A stretch of DNA of 51,642 nucleotides from Dehalococcoidia bacterium UBA1328 (GTDB lineage: Bacteria > Chloroflexota > Dehalococcoidia > Lucifugimonadales > Lucifugimonadaceae): NCBI GenBank assembly GCA_002306815.1, contig DBTA01000060.1:1-51642 (forward strand), in the 5' to 3' direction. The position numbers and the translations under genes were made by a program. Numbering within the stretch: the first letter of the stretch is position 1; the number at the start of each line of letters is the position of its first letter. The notes below the pieces were generated by a model. The model was not told the origin of the DNA. It ran no database searches and saw only the letters and a program-made list of their open reading frames with translations. Positions 34,479 through 42,692 of the stretch are shown in pieces.

Positions 34479-36035
34479 TTACTGTGCGAAATCACGATAA
34501 AAATGCCCCAGCTTTTGAATAACGTCTGTGGGGCGCATTCCCGTTTCGCCGTACTCGTCTCGGGCTTGGTCTGCGGCATAACCGTGAGCGAACACAGCCA
34601 AGGAAGCCATTTCGAACAGTTCATCGGGACTTTGCGCAAGTAACCCTCCGAGCAGACCAGCGAGTACATCACCGCTGCCACCCTGGGCGAGTCCCGGATT
34701 GGTCCACGGTGAAACGTTTACTCGACCATCTGGTGCTGCGATCAGCGTTGCCGCGCCTTTGAGAATCACGACTTTGTCGAACTTCTTTGCAGCCTCCATC
34801 ACAGCGTCCATGCGGTTCGATTGAATCTGTTCTGACGAGGTACTCAGCAAGCGGCCGAGTTCACCTGAATGAGGTGTAAGAATCGCAGGATTCGGAATAC
34901 GGGTCCACCATTCGTGGGTTCCAGAAAGGATGTTTAGCGCGTCGGCATCCAGAACTAGAGGATTTGCTTCGTCGACCTGCGATAGAAATGTTTTCAGGAA
35001 TTCTGCGGTAGCGGGGCTGGTGCCAATTCCGGGACCCGCGACCACGACAGTTGTGCGATTAGCCAAATCGAGAGCTGTCGATGCAGCGGTCGACGCCAAA
35101 AGCTCTCCATCACTATCAGTTGGAAGAGATGTGTACATCGCTTCAGGAACGGCACCAACTATTGAGCGAAAAGCGGAGTCTGGTGTGGCAACGAACGTTA
35201 GCCCGTTCCCGGACCGCACCGCAGCTTCGATCGCCATAGTTACGGCACCGAGATACTGCTTGGATCCTGCGAGAATCAGCGTCGACCCAAATGTGCCTTT
35301 ATGACCATCGGGTGGGCGCAGGGGTAGAAGATCCAACGCCAATTCTTCGGTGATCAACTCGGCTGTAATCTGCGAGTCCAACTCGAGTGGAACTCTGATA
35401 TCAAGGACAGATATATCGCCGAGAGACGCAGAGTCAGGCGCAATCGCAGCTCCAAGTTTCGCGTAACCGAGCATCAGAGTTTCATCGGCAGGCAATCCTG
35501 CAATATCGAATTCCCCGGAATCGGAGTTGAGCCCGGTTGGCAGATCAATCGCCACCACCGGGGCAGCTGATTCGACGACAACAAACAGGATCGATGCGAG
35601 CGTCGATGATTTATCGATGGGACGGGATGTGCCTGTTCCCAGCACAGCGTCGATCACGAGATCGGAAGTCGACAACAGTTTACTCATTCGATCCAGTCTC
35701 GGATCGCTTGTGGCGTCTACCACCTCTACACCAGATGATTCAGCCAATTCTCGTTTTGGATCCGTGGTCTTGCGCTTTGCACAAAGTGCTGCGGTTACTT
35801 TCGCTCCCCATTTCGAAAGATGTCTTCCGGCGACCAAGCCGTCAGATCCGTTGTTGCCGGGGCCGACTAGAACCACGATCCGTTTCCCAAACAGTTCGTT
35901 GTGAGTATCCCAGCGATCTCGAACTGACTCGGCGACGGCCAATCCCGCGTTCTCCATCAGCTCATCAAGCGAAACTCCAGCTTCAACTGAAGACTGCTCG
36001 ATTGCACGCATTTGGTCGGCGGTTACGAGTTTCAT
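34479..36035 (-). CDS. nnr: Bifunctional NAD(P)H-hydrate epimerase/dehydratase
   Basis: 518 residues. N-terminal YjeF_N epimerase domain (1-~215, 'VLVGPGNNGSDGLVAGRHL') and C-terminal ribokinase-like ADP-dependent dehydratase (about 225-518, 'GSTLILAGSKQYLGA', 'VVVAGPGIGTSPAT', 'LTPHSGELGRLL', and the anion-hole motif 'GGSGDVLAGLLGG' near 456). Repairs damaged NADH/NADPH hydrates. Overlaps the end of acpS by 4 bases, a common neighbour for this gene. Confidence 0.94.
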   Translation of the reverse strand: MKLVTADQMRAIEQSSVEAGVSLDELMENAGLAVAESVRDRWDTHNELFGKRIVVLVGPGNNGSDGLVAGRHLSKWGAKVTAALCAKRKTTDPKRELAESSGVEVVDATSDPRLDRMSKLLSTSDLVIDAVLGTGTSRPIDKSSTLASILFVVVESAAPVVAIDLPTGLNSDSGEFDIAGLPADETLMLGYAKLGAAIAPDSASLGDISVLDIRVPLELDSQITAELITEELALDLLPLRPPDGHKGTFGSTLILAGSKQYLGAVTMAIEAAVRSGNGLTFVATPDSAFRSIVGAVPEAMYTSLPTDSDGELLASTAASTALDLANRTTVVVAGPGIGTSPATAEFLKTFLSQVDEANPLVLDADALNILSGTHEWWTRIPNPAILTPHSGELGRLLSTSSEQIQSNRMDAVMEAAKKFDKVVILKGAATLIAAPDGRVNVSPWTNPGLAQGGSGDVLAGLLGGLLAQSPDELFEMASLAVFAHGYAADQARDEYGETGMRPTDVIQKLGHFYRDFAQ

Positions 36036-36415
36036 GGTTTCCAGGCATCATCTCTGGCTTCACCAACCGCTGAAGCAGTAGCGAATTCCCTAGAGTGGGA
36101 GAGGCTCAGTGCGATTCGAGTTATTCCCATTTTTTCCGCTCGGTTTTTTGCAGATCCATGCAAAGTGATTTCGGGAGGTCCGCCAGGCTTGCGAGTCACT
36201 TCTATCGACTTCCACGGCACCCCGCGAACACCAGTGCCTAGAAGCTTCATTACAGCTTCTTTTGCGGCGAACCTGCTTGCCAGCTGGGGTGCACGACCAC
36301 GAGCGTATCGCTGTTCGCCTTCGGTAAACACCTTCTCCAGGAATCGCTTCGGATAGCGTTCAAGAACACCGGCAATTCTGGGAATCTCGATCAGGTCGAT
36401 TCCGGTGTAGATCAT
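36032..36415 (-). CDS. acpS: Holo-[acyl-carrier-protein] synthase
   Basis: 127 residues. Transfers phosphopantetheine from CoA to ACP. 'MIYTGIDLIEIPRI' gives the metal-binding Asp at position 7, and 'SRFAAKEAVMKLLGTG' gives the conserved Glu near 53. First gene of the minus-strand acpS-nnr-coaX-coaBC set. Confidence 0.94.
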   Translation of the reverse strand: MIYTGIDLIEIPRIAGVLERYPKRFLEKVFTEGEQRYARGRAPQLASRFAAKEAVMKLLGTGVRGVPWKSIEVTRKPGGPPEITLHGSAKNRAEKMGITRIALSLSHSREFATASAVGEARDDAWKP

Positions 36416-36604
36416 TCGAAATGTGCCTCCGGCGAAAATTGGTTCCTGCTGAGTTCATTCGGCTGTTCGAAATGATACTGGTTACCGAGTTTCTAGGTTA
36501 GGATTTAATTTCGGATTACGAAATTCGTCACACGCTTTATTTCCTACCAGTCGACCTTATGAGACGAAATGAGACGACTGAACACCTCCGGAGGCTCCTG
36601 GATA

Positions 36605-37573
36605 GTGACTGCGAGAATTATCGACGGCAAAGCTGTTGCCTCCAAAGTCCACGAAGAAGTTGCCGCTGGTGTTGAGGAGTTCAAGCGGGAGAACGGTTAT
36701 GTTCCGGGGCTTACCGTTGTTCTCATTGGTGACGATCCAGCGTCGCACTCCTATGTAAAAGGAAAAGAACGGGCGTGCGAAAAGGTAAGCATCGCTACCG
36801 AGACCATTCGACGCGAGGCATCGATAACGCAGGACGAGTTGTTGGAAATTATCTATGGTCTCAACAAAGATCCAAAAGTTAGCGGGATTCTTGTCCAGCT
36901 TCCGCTCCCCAACCATCTTGATGAAGACGCAGTGATTCACGCTATCGACCCGCTGAAAGATGTTGATGGCCTTCACCCTGAAAACGCAGGACTGCTCATG
37001 TTGGGGCAGCAGAGGTTCGCACCTGCTACACCACTGGGTGTGCAGCGGATGTTGATTGAAGAAAACATCGAAATGAACGGTGCAAGAGTCGTAATCGTTG
37101 GCCGCAGTAAGTTGGTCGGCATGCCGCTGACCGCACTTCTTCTTCAAAAAGGAGCAGGCGCGAACTCGACGGTCACCGTGTGCCACACCGGCACCAAAGA
37201 TATGGCGGCAGAGACTCGCCAGGCTGATGTTCTGATCGCCGCCGCCGGATTTCCCGGAGCGGTTACCGCCGATATGGTGAAACCGGGAGCTGTGGTAATC
37301 GACGTTGGGGTATCGAGAGTCGAAGACGCCACTCGGAAGCGAGGATATCGTCTAACAGGCGATGTCGATTTCAAAGGTGCTTCAGAGATTGCATCGGCAA
37401 TCACGCCGGTTCCAGGCGGTGTTGGACCAATGACCATATCAATGCTTCTTGTTAACGTATTAGAGGCTGCAAAACTGGTTTCTTCAAACTTGGATCACAA
37501 TAGAGATTCTCATTTTTCCGGTAGAATGATCTCTTCTGCACCGACGCTGGAGCCATCGATCAGGGTTGATTAG
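36605..37573 (+). CDS. folD: Bifunctional methylene-THF dehydrogenase/cyclohydrolase
   Basis: 322 residues from GTG at 36605, chosen because GGAGG lies 10 bases before it and the family starts just so ('VTARIIDGKAVA'); an ATG at 36569 adds 12 residues. Motifs: 'DDPASHSYVKGKERACEKV' with catalytic Lys and the YxxxK, 'GILVQLPLPNHLDEDAVIHAIDPLKDVDG', 'VIVGRSKLVGMPLTALLL' (NADP) and 'PVPGGVGPMTISMLL'. The last ~30 residues are an unusual tail. With fhs it completes one-carbon folate interconversion. Confidence 0.95.
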   Translation: MTARIIDGKAVASKVHEEVAAGVEEFKRENGYVPGLTVVLIGDDPASHSYVKGKERACEKVSIATETIRREASITQDELLEIIYGLNKDPKVSGILVQLPLPNHLDEDAVIHAIDPLKDVDGLHPENAGLLMLGQQRFAPATPLGVQRMLIEENIEMNGARVVIVGRSKLVGMPLTALLLQKGAGANSTVTVCHTGTKDMAAETRQADVLIAAAGFPGAVTADMVKPGAVVIDVGVSRVEDATRKRGYRLTGDVDFKGASEIASAITPVPGGVGPMTISMLLVNVLEAAKLVSSNLDHNRDSHFSGRMISSAPTLEPSIRVD

Positions 37574-37611
37574 TCAGCGTCGCTAGTTTGTTCGGTCACA
37601 TCGCATAATTT

Positions 37612-38670
37612 ATGGCAAGTTCCACTAAACCCAGTTCAAAACCCTCGTCGAAAAGGTTCAAGTCTTCCAAGAACGGTGCAGGTGGCTCCGAGGGTCTGGA
37701 TGAAAGTGGTGTAGCGGCGAATATTGACCACCTACACCTGTTTCGCCAAATGTTTCTTATTCGCCAGTTTGAACTGGCGTGCGGCGAGAACTACTCCAAC
37801 GGGATGATTCGAGGATTCCTGCATCTATATGTGGGTCAGGAAGCGACCGGCGTTGGTGCCATATCTGCGCTTCGCGATGACGATTACATCGTGAGTCACT
37901 ACCGTGACCATGGTCACGCGCTTGCTCGCGGTGTCGATGTTAATCGCTCGATGGCAGAGTTGTTCGGTCGTGCCACAGGTACTTCTAAGGGTAAAGGTGG
38001 CTCGATGCACATTTTCGATGCTGCTAAGCGTTTCATGGGTGGGCATGCCATCGTTGCCGGGCAAATGCCGCTCGCCGCAGGTCTCGCACTTGCACAGCAG
38101 TACGAAAAGACCGACGGGCTAACGATTTGCTTCTTTGGCGATGGATCTACCAATCAGGGTATCTACCACGAGACGATGAACCTGGCAGCGGTTTGGAAGT
38201 TGCCCGTTTTATTCTTCCTTGAGAACAACATGTACGGAATGGGCTCGTCGATCGAGCGTGTTCGTGCCGGTGGAATAGATTTTTACCCTGGAATGTCTAC
38301 TTACGAAATTCCTGCCGCCGAAGTTGACGGCATGGATGTGTTGGCCGTTCGAGAAGCAACCGAAACCGCCGTTGCGCGAATTAGGGCAGGTGCAGGTCCC
38401 CAATTTATCGAGGCCAAGACGTTTCGATTTGTTGGTCATTCATTGGCTGACGGTCAAAAGTACCGTGGCCAGAAAGAAGTGAAGGAATGGGAGCAGCGTG
38501 ATCCGATCAACACATTCCCCGCACTGCTAATCAAAAAGGGAATGGCAACCCAAAAGCAGATCGAAGAAATCAAGGCTAGGGTAGACGAAGAGGTCGCCGA
38601 GGCGGTCGAATTCGCTGAGCGAAGCCCTGAACCAGATCCTTCTGAAATCGATACCGACATACTCGCATAA
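37612..38670 (+). CDS. pdhA: Thiamine-diphosphate-dependent dehydrogenase E1 alpha (pyruvate/acetoin type)
   Basis: 352 residues; a basic, Ser-rich N-terminal tail of about 40 precedes the domain. 'RQMFLIRQFELACGENYSNGMIRGFLHLYVGQEATGVG' region (about 45-85), 'HYRDHGHALARG', 'KGKGGSMH', and the ThDP/Mg motif 'GDGSTNQGIYHETMNLAAVWKLPVLFFLENN' region near 175-205 (G-D-G ... N-N). Forms an alpha2beta2 E1 with the next gene and decarboxylates pyruvate or a related 2-oxo acid. Confidence 0.92.
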   Translation: MASSTKPSSKPSSKRFKSSKNGAGGSEGLDESGVAANIDHLHLFRQMFLIRQFELACGENYSNGMIRGFLHLYVGQEATGVGAISALRDDDYIVSHYRDHGHALARGVDVNRSMAELFGRATGTSKGKGGSMHIFDAAKRFMGGHAIVAGQMPLAAGLALAQQYEKTDGLTICFFGDGSTNQGIYHETMNLAAVWKLPVLFFLENNMYGMGSSIERVRAGGIDFYPGMSTYEIPAAEVDGMDVLAVREATETAVARIRAGAGPQFIEAKTFRFVGHSLADGQKYRGQKEVKEWEQRDPINTFPALLIKKGMATQKQIEEIKARVDEEVAEAVEFAERSPEPDPSEIDTDILA

Positions 38671-38675
38671 ATCAC

Positions 38676-39653
38676 ATGGCAGAAATCGTTCTAAGAGAAG
38701 CACTAAAACGCGGCCTAGAAGAGGCGCTTGACAACGATCCTCGAATCTTCATGATGGGTGAAGACATTGGTGAATACGGCGGTGCTTATGCCGTTACGGA
38801 TGGTTTCCTCAAGAAGTACGGCCCGGAGAGAATCAAGGACACGCCGATTTCGGAACAGGCCTTCCTGGGTGCGGGTATTGGCGCTGCTGCTGCCGGGCTT
38901 CGTCCAATTGTCGAGTTCATGTCGATGTCATTCACGCTTGTTGCATTCGACCAGATTGTGAACATGGCAGCGAATATTCGGTACATGTCTGGTGGACAGA
39001 TCAGCGTTCCGATGGTCATTCGAGCACCTACAGGGGCTGGAGTACAGCTGGGAGCCACACACTCCCAGAGCTTCGAAACTTGGCTTGCTGAGGTACCAGG
39101 GATGAAAGTCGTTTGCCCTTCAACCCCCTACGATGCGCTTGGTTTGCTACGTTCGGCGATCAAGGATGACAACCCGGTCTTTATGGCTGAACCTGCTCTT
39201 CTCTACGGTGCCAAAGGAGAGGTTCCTGACGAGTACTACGATATCGAGATCGGTAAAGCTGATGTTACCCGAGAGGGTAGCGACGTAACGCTCGTGTCGT
39301 ACGGCTACGGGATGCGCCCGCTGAACGAGGCTGCCGACAGGCTCAGTGCGAAGGGTGTTTCTGTCGAGGTTATCGATCTGCGATCGTTGAGCCCACTCGA
39401 TATCACAACAGTGGTTTCATCGGTTCAGAAAACGTACAAGCTGGTGGTTGTCGACAACGCGCGCCGAACCGGTGGAATCATGGCGGAGGTCGCAGCGGAA
39501 GTTCAGGAACGTGCTAGCGAATGGCTCGACGGTCCGATAATGAGGGTTGGTTCGGACGATGTGCCGTGGCCTTACAACCGTGGACTCGAGCGCGAAGTTC
39601 TCACGGACGCCGACGATATCCTGAGGGCAGTAGAATACGGCTTCGGTCTTTAG
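38676..39653 (+). CDS. pdhB: Thiamine-diphosphate-dependent dehydrogenase E1 beta
   Basis: 325 residues, 5 bases after E1 alpha. 'FMMGEDIGEYGGAYAVTDGF' near 25-44, 'DTPISEQAFLGAGIGAAAAGLRPIVEFM' region (about 55-83; the Glu activates ThDP) and the C-terminal transketolase part 'LVSYGYGMRPLNEAADRLSAKG' are family features. Partner of E1 alpha; the matching E2 lies further downstream after rsgA. Confidence 0.93.
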   Translation: MAEIVLREALKRGLEEALDNDPRIFMMGEDIGEYGGAYAVTDGFLKKYGPERIKDTPISEQAFLGAGIGAAAAGLRPIVEFMSMSFTLVAFDQIVNMAANIRYMSGGQISVPMVIRAPTGAGVQLGATHSQSFETWLAEVPGMKVVCPSTPYDALGLLRSAIKDDNPVFMAEPALLYGAKGEVPDEYYDIEIGKADVTREGSDVTLVSYGYGMRPLNEAADRLSAKGVSVEVIDLRSLSPLDITTVVSSVQKTYKLVVVDNARRTGGIMAEVAAEVQERASEWLDGPIMRVGSDDVPWPYNRGLEREVLTDADDILRAVEYGFGL

Positions 39654-39662
39654 TTTAGGTAC

Positions 39663-39690
39663 TCCGGGTGCGAACGCCGGGAGCTCTTTT
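39663..39690 (+). terminator. Possible terminator after E1 beta
   Basis: CTCCGG and CCGGGAG (one bulge) around a 9-base loop, followed by CTCTTTTCTC, 10 bases after the E1 beta stop. It would separate E1 genes from rsgA, or only partly reduce read-through to E2. Confidence 0.5.
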
Positions 39691-39836
39691 CTCGACTTTT
39701 TAATTTCACTAATTCTTGTGATGTCGCGAGTGCCGATTTTCACGAACCTGTAAGCTTTGGTCAGTTAAAGTGACTTTGTCACGACTGGACCAGTTCCCGA
39801 TGAAGGCGATTGGCGGCGATAAGGAGGAACGATTCA

Positions 39837-39920
39837 ATGGATGTAACTGAACTCGAATTCCTGCCATTCGCTCCCACGGCTGAAGCGAATGCGGAACTGT
39901 CGCTCGTGTCTCTTTTCTAG
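39837..39920 (+). CDS. Possible 27-residue leader peptide or frameshifted rsgA 5' piece
   Basis: An ATG with a very strong ribosome-binding site (AAGGAGG, 9-base spacing) opens a 27-codon frame, MDVTELEFLPFAPTAEANAE..., ending TAG at 39918. The rsgA frame is also open from 39884, so a one-base shift near 39900 would join them into one longer protein. Either a leader peptide or a sign that the true rsgA N terminus is misread or mutated here. The rest of 39654-39955 has no recognised gene. Confidence 0.35.
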   Translation: MDVTELEFLPFAPTAEANAELSLVSLF

Positions 39921-39955
39921 ATATTTATGCCGAGACGTTCAGCCGATTTCCCCGA

Positions 39956-41158
39956 GTGCTTCGAGGAACACTTACGTTGAACTTAATCACGCCCGACGAA
40001 AATCTAGAAAACGATATTTCTTTTTCCAACTCTGCCTCTTCAAGTCCGTTCGAAAACCTTGTTAGATACGGTCTTACTGACGCCGTCCAACAGAGAATTG
40101 AAACGATAATCGTCCGTGATCACGAGCTCGTACCTGGACGAGTAGCCAGAGTCGACGGTATATCCACACTCGTCCACGCCAATGCAACCGACTATCGAGC
40201 GAGCAGCACCTTCGCACGTATAGCCCACGCTGACGATTTTGAAATCGAGCCAGCGCAGCCTACAGTCGGGGATTGGGTTCTGATTCGAGAGGGTGAAGGA
40301 AGCAACCCTGACGAAATCGAACTTGTGCTTCCTCGAACGTCATTGCTCATTCGAAAACGAGCGCAACGTGGCAAATACCAGGGAGGCGAGCAGGGTCTAG
40401 CGGCAAACGTCTCAACAGTATTCGTTATTCAAGCTGCTACTTATTTCAATGTTGGAAGACTCGAAAGAGAGATCGCTCTCGTGTGGGGTAGCGGTGCAAC
40501 GCCGATCGTTGTAATCACTAAAACAGACCTGCTCGAAGAAGGAACACCAGAATCTATTGTTGAACAAGCGAACGCATCAGCTCCGGGTGTCGAAGTATTC
40601 GCCGTTAGCGGGATCACAGGTGACGGAACAAATTCACTTCGTTCATATACACAGGCGGGATCGACGGTTGCTCTGATCGGCGCATCGGGTGTCGGAAAAT
40701 CCACGCTAGTGAACCATTTAATGGGTGAAGAAGTGATGGAAACCGGTGACATACGGGAAACCGACACTCGAGGACGTCACACGACTGTTACTCGACAACT
40801 CCTCCCCTTGCCCGGTGGCGGTGTGCTCATTGACACACCAGGTATTCGATCGATAGCTCTCGTGTCGGGTAGTGAAGAGGCAATTGCGAAGACTTTTGCC
40901 GAAGTTGAACAGTATTTCGGGCAATGCCGGTTCAGAGACTGTCAGCACCAAGGAGAAACGGGGTGCGCAATTGTAGAAGCGATTGAGAGCGGGGACCTTT
41001 CGCAGGATCGATTCGACTCGTACTTGCGAATGGGCAGAGAGCTCAAATACGAAAAAACGAAGAACACGCCTAGGGCTAAAACAGAGCACGAGCGCCGAAT
41101 GAAAGTGATCGCCAAGGCACATCGCCAGCGTTCACGTTTGGAGAAACGTCGGAAATAA
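39956..41158 (+). CDS. rsgA: Small ribosomal subunit biogenesis GTPase RsgA
   Basis: 400 residues from GTG 39956; TTG 39977 (with GAGGA upstream) is an alternative start. Helps late 30S assembly. Circularly permuted GTPase order: OB domain (about 60-125), G4 'VITKTDLLEEG', G1 'ALIGASGVGKSTLVNHL', 'DTRGRHTTV', G3 'IDTPGIRS', then the C-terminal zinc knuckle 'CRFRDCQHQGETGCAI'. The N terminus is about 50 residues longer than usual. Its position between E1 beta and E2 is odd. Confidence 0.93.
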   Translation: MLRGTLTLNLITPDENLENDISFSNSASSSPFENLVRYGLTDAVQQRIETIIVRDHELVPGRVARVDGISTLVHANATDYRASSTFARIAHADDFEIEPAQPTVGDWVLIREGEGSNPDEIELVLPRTSLLIRKRAQRGKYQGGEQGLAANVSTVFVIQAATYFNVGRLEREIALVWGSGATPIVVITKTDLLEEGTPESIVEQANASAPGVEVFAVSGITGDGTNSLRSYTQAGSTVALIGASGVGKSTLVNHLMGEEVMETGDIRETDTRGRHTTVTRQLLPLPGGGVLIDTPGIRSIALVSGSEEAIAKTFAEVEQYFGQCRFRDCQHQGETGCAIVEAIESGDLSQDRFDSYLRMGRELKYEKTKNTPRAKTEHERRMKVIAKAHRQRSRLEKRRK

Positions 41159-41317
41159 GGGTTGGCGAATGCTGCTGAAGTCCTCCTATTCAGTCACAAT
41201 TTGAGTCACCTTTGCCTGATTCTTGTGTAACCTCTATGAAGGTCTTTTTAAACTCGACTGGCGAGTGCGCCACAGTTACGATTTTTGCGAGCCAATCGTT
41301 CCCGCAGGAGTGCAGAT

Positions 41318-42580
41318 TTGATCAGTGAAGTGACAATGCCCTCGATGGGTGCCGACATGACAGAGGGCACCATCGCGAAGTGGCTGATAGCCGAGGGAGA
41401 ATCGGTTAGTCGTGGCGACAAGCTTGCAGAGATCGAAACCGATAAGACGGTTGTCGAAATGGAAGCCTACGCAGAGGGCTTGCTTCGAAAGATCGTTGTC
41501 AAAGAAGGAACTCTTGTTCCCGTAGGAACAGTCATAGCGTATGTCGGTGACGCAGATGATGAAATACCTGAGGTTGCGGCGGCTCCTGAATCTGAAGAAG
41601 CGGCGCCTGCTCCCGACGTTCCTGCACCGGCAGTGTCTACGCAGGCATCCGCTTCAGAACAACCTGCAGCACCGTCTCCCGCAGCTCCTACACCAGTCGC
41701 AGCTCCCGGAGGTCGTGTAAAGGCTTCACCTATCGCACGCAAAATCGCGGAAGAAAAAGGCATCAATATCGCGGCTGTTCCAGGTACAGGTCCCGGCGGT
41801 CGAATTACCAAATCTGACGTTGAAAACTTCACTCCGTCACCAGGCTTCGTCGTTTCCGGCGGACGAGCTCCTGTGGTGATGGATGGCTCCGACACGCCGC
41901 TGACCTCGATGCGCCAGGCGATTGCACGAGTCACTGTGAAGTCTAAGACCGAGACTCCTCACTACTATGTAACTCACGAAGTGAACATGGGACCTGCAAT
42001 GACGTTCCGTGCTCAGTTGAATGAAGCACTTGACGATGAAGGAAACAACGACCGAGTTTCTGTGAATGACATGGTTCTAAAGGCCGTAACCACTGCGCTC
42101 ATCAAGCATCCAAAATGGAATTCGACGTTTGATGGCGACAAGCTGATTGGTCATTCGGAAATCAACCTTGGCGTAGCGATTGCTCTCGAAGAAGGACTCA
42201 TCGTCCCCGCGGTTCTTGGCATTCAGAACATGTCGCTGCTCGAGATTTCCCGAGCAGTTCGCGATCTCGGTGTTCGAGCACGTGGCGAGGGCGGAACTCT
42301 TACAGAGGCAGAGATGACCGGGGGTACTTTCGGTACTTCGAACCTCGGAATGTTCGGGACTGATACGTTCGCCGCGATCATTGTTCCACCGAACGCCGGA
42401 ATCATTGCTGTTGGCTCGGTCAAAGAGAAACCGATAGTCAAGGACGGAAAGATCGTCGTCGGCAAGATGATGAACGCTACTATTTCTGCTGACCACAGAG
42501 TTGGTGATGGGGCAGAAGCAGCGATTCTGCTGAGCGAGCTCCAGAAGACGCTTGAGAACCCAGCTCGCCTGATGCTTTAG
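41318..42580 (+). CDS. pdhC: Dihydrolipoamide acyltransferase (E2)
   Basis: 420 residues from TTG 41318, preferred because GCAGGAG lies before it and the lipoyl domain begins at once (MISEVTMPSMG); TTG 41285 would add 11. Lipoyl domain 1-78 with lipoylated K43 ('IETDKTVVEMEA'). An Ala/Pro linker (about 80-135) follows. The peripheral-subunit-binding domain (about 136-175) includes 'KASPIARKIAEEKGINIAAV' and 'GTGPGGRITKSDV'. The catalytic acyltransferase domain contains 'ISADHRVGDGAEAA' (His and Asp of the active site). Core of the 2-oxo-acid dehydrogenase complex; no E3 gene is in the window. Confidence 0.93.
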   Translation: MISEVTMPSMGADMTEGTIAKWLIAEGESVSRGDKLAEIETDKTVVEMEAYAEGLLRKIVVKEGTLVPVGTVIAYVGDADDEIPEVAAAPESEEAAPAPDVPAPAVSTQASASEQPAAPSPAAPTPVAAPGGRVKASPIARKIAEEKGINIAAVPGTGPGGRITKSDVENFTPSPGFVVSGGRAPVVMDGSDTPLTSMRQAIARVTVKSKTETPHYYVTHEVNMGPAMTFRAQLNEALDDEGNNDRVSVNDMVLKAVTTALIKHPKWNSTFDGDKLIGHSEINLGVAIALEEGLIVPAVLGIQNMSLLEISRAVRDLGVRARGEGGTLTEAEMTGGTFGTSNLGMFGTDTFAAIIVPPNAGIIAVGSVKEKPIVKDGKIVVGKMMNATISADHRVGDGAEAAILLSELQKTLENPARLML

Positions 42581-42692
42581 GCTCTGGGCGAGCGTTACGA
42601 TCAGTTCGCAACGACCCTGTTCGGTTCGTTGAGAGATAACGGGAATTGCTTCCCGCGCTACGGCTCGGGGTAGGCAGATAGGTTCACGGACG

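Noticed and set aside
36557..37186. Minus-strand 209-codon frame
   Set aside because: Antisense to folD, whose catalytic motifs are intact.
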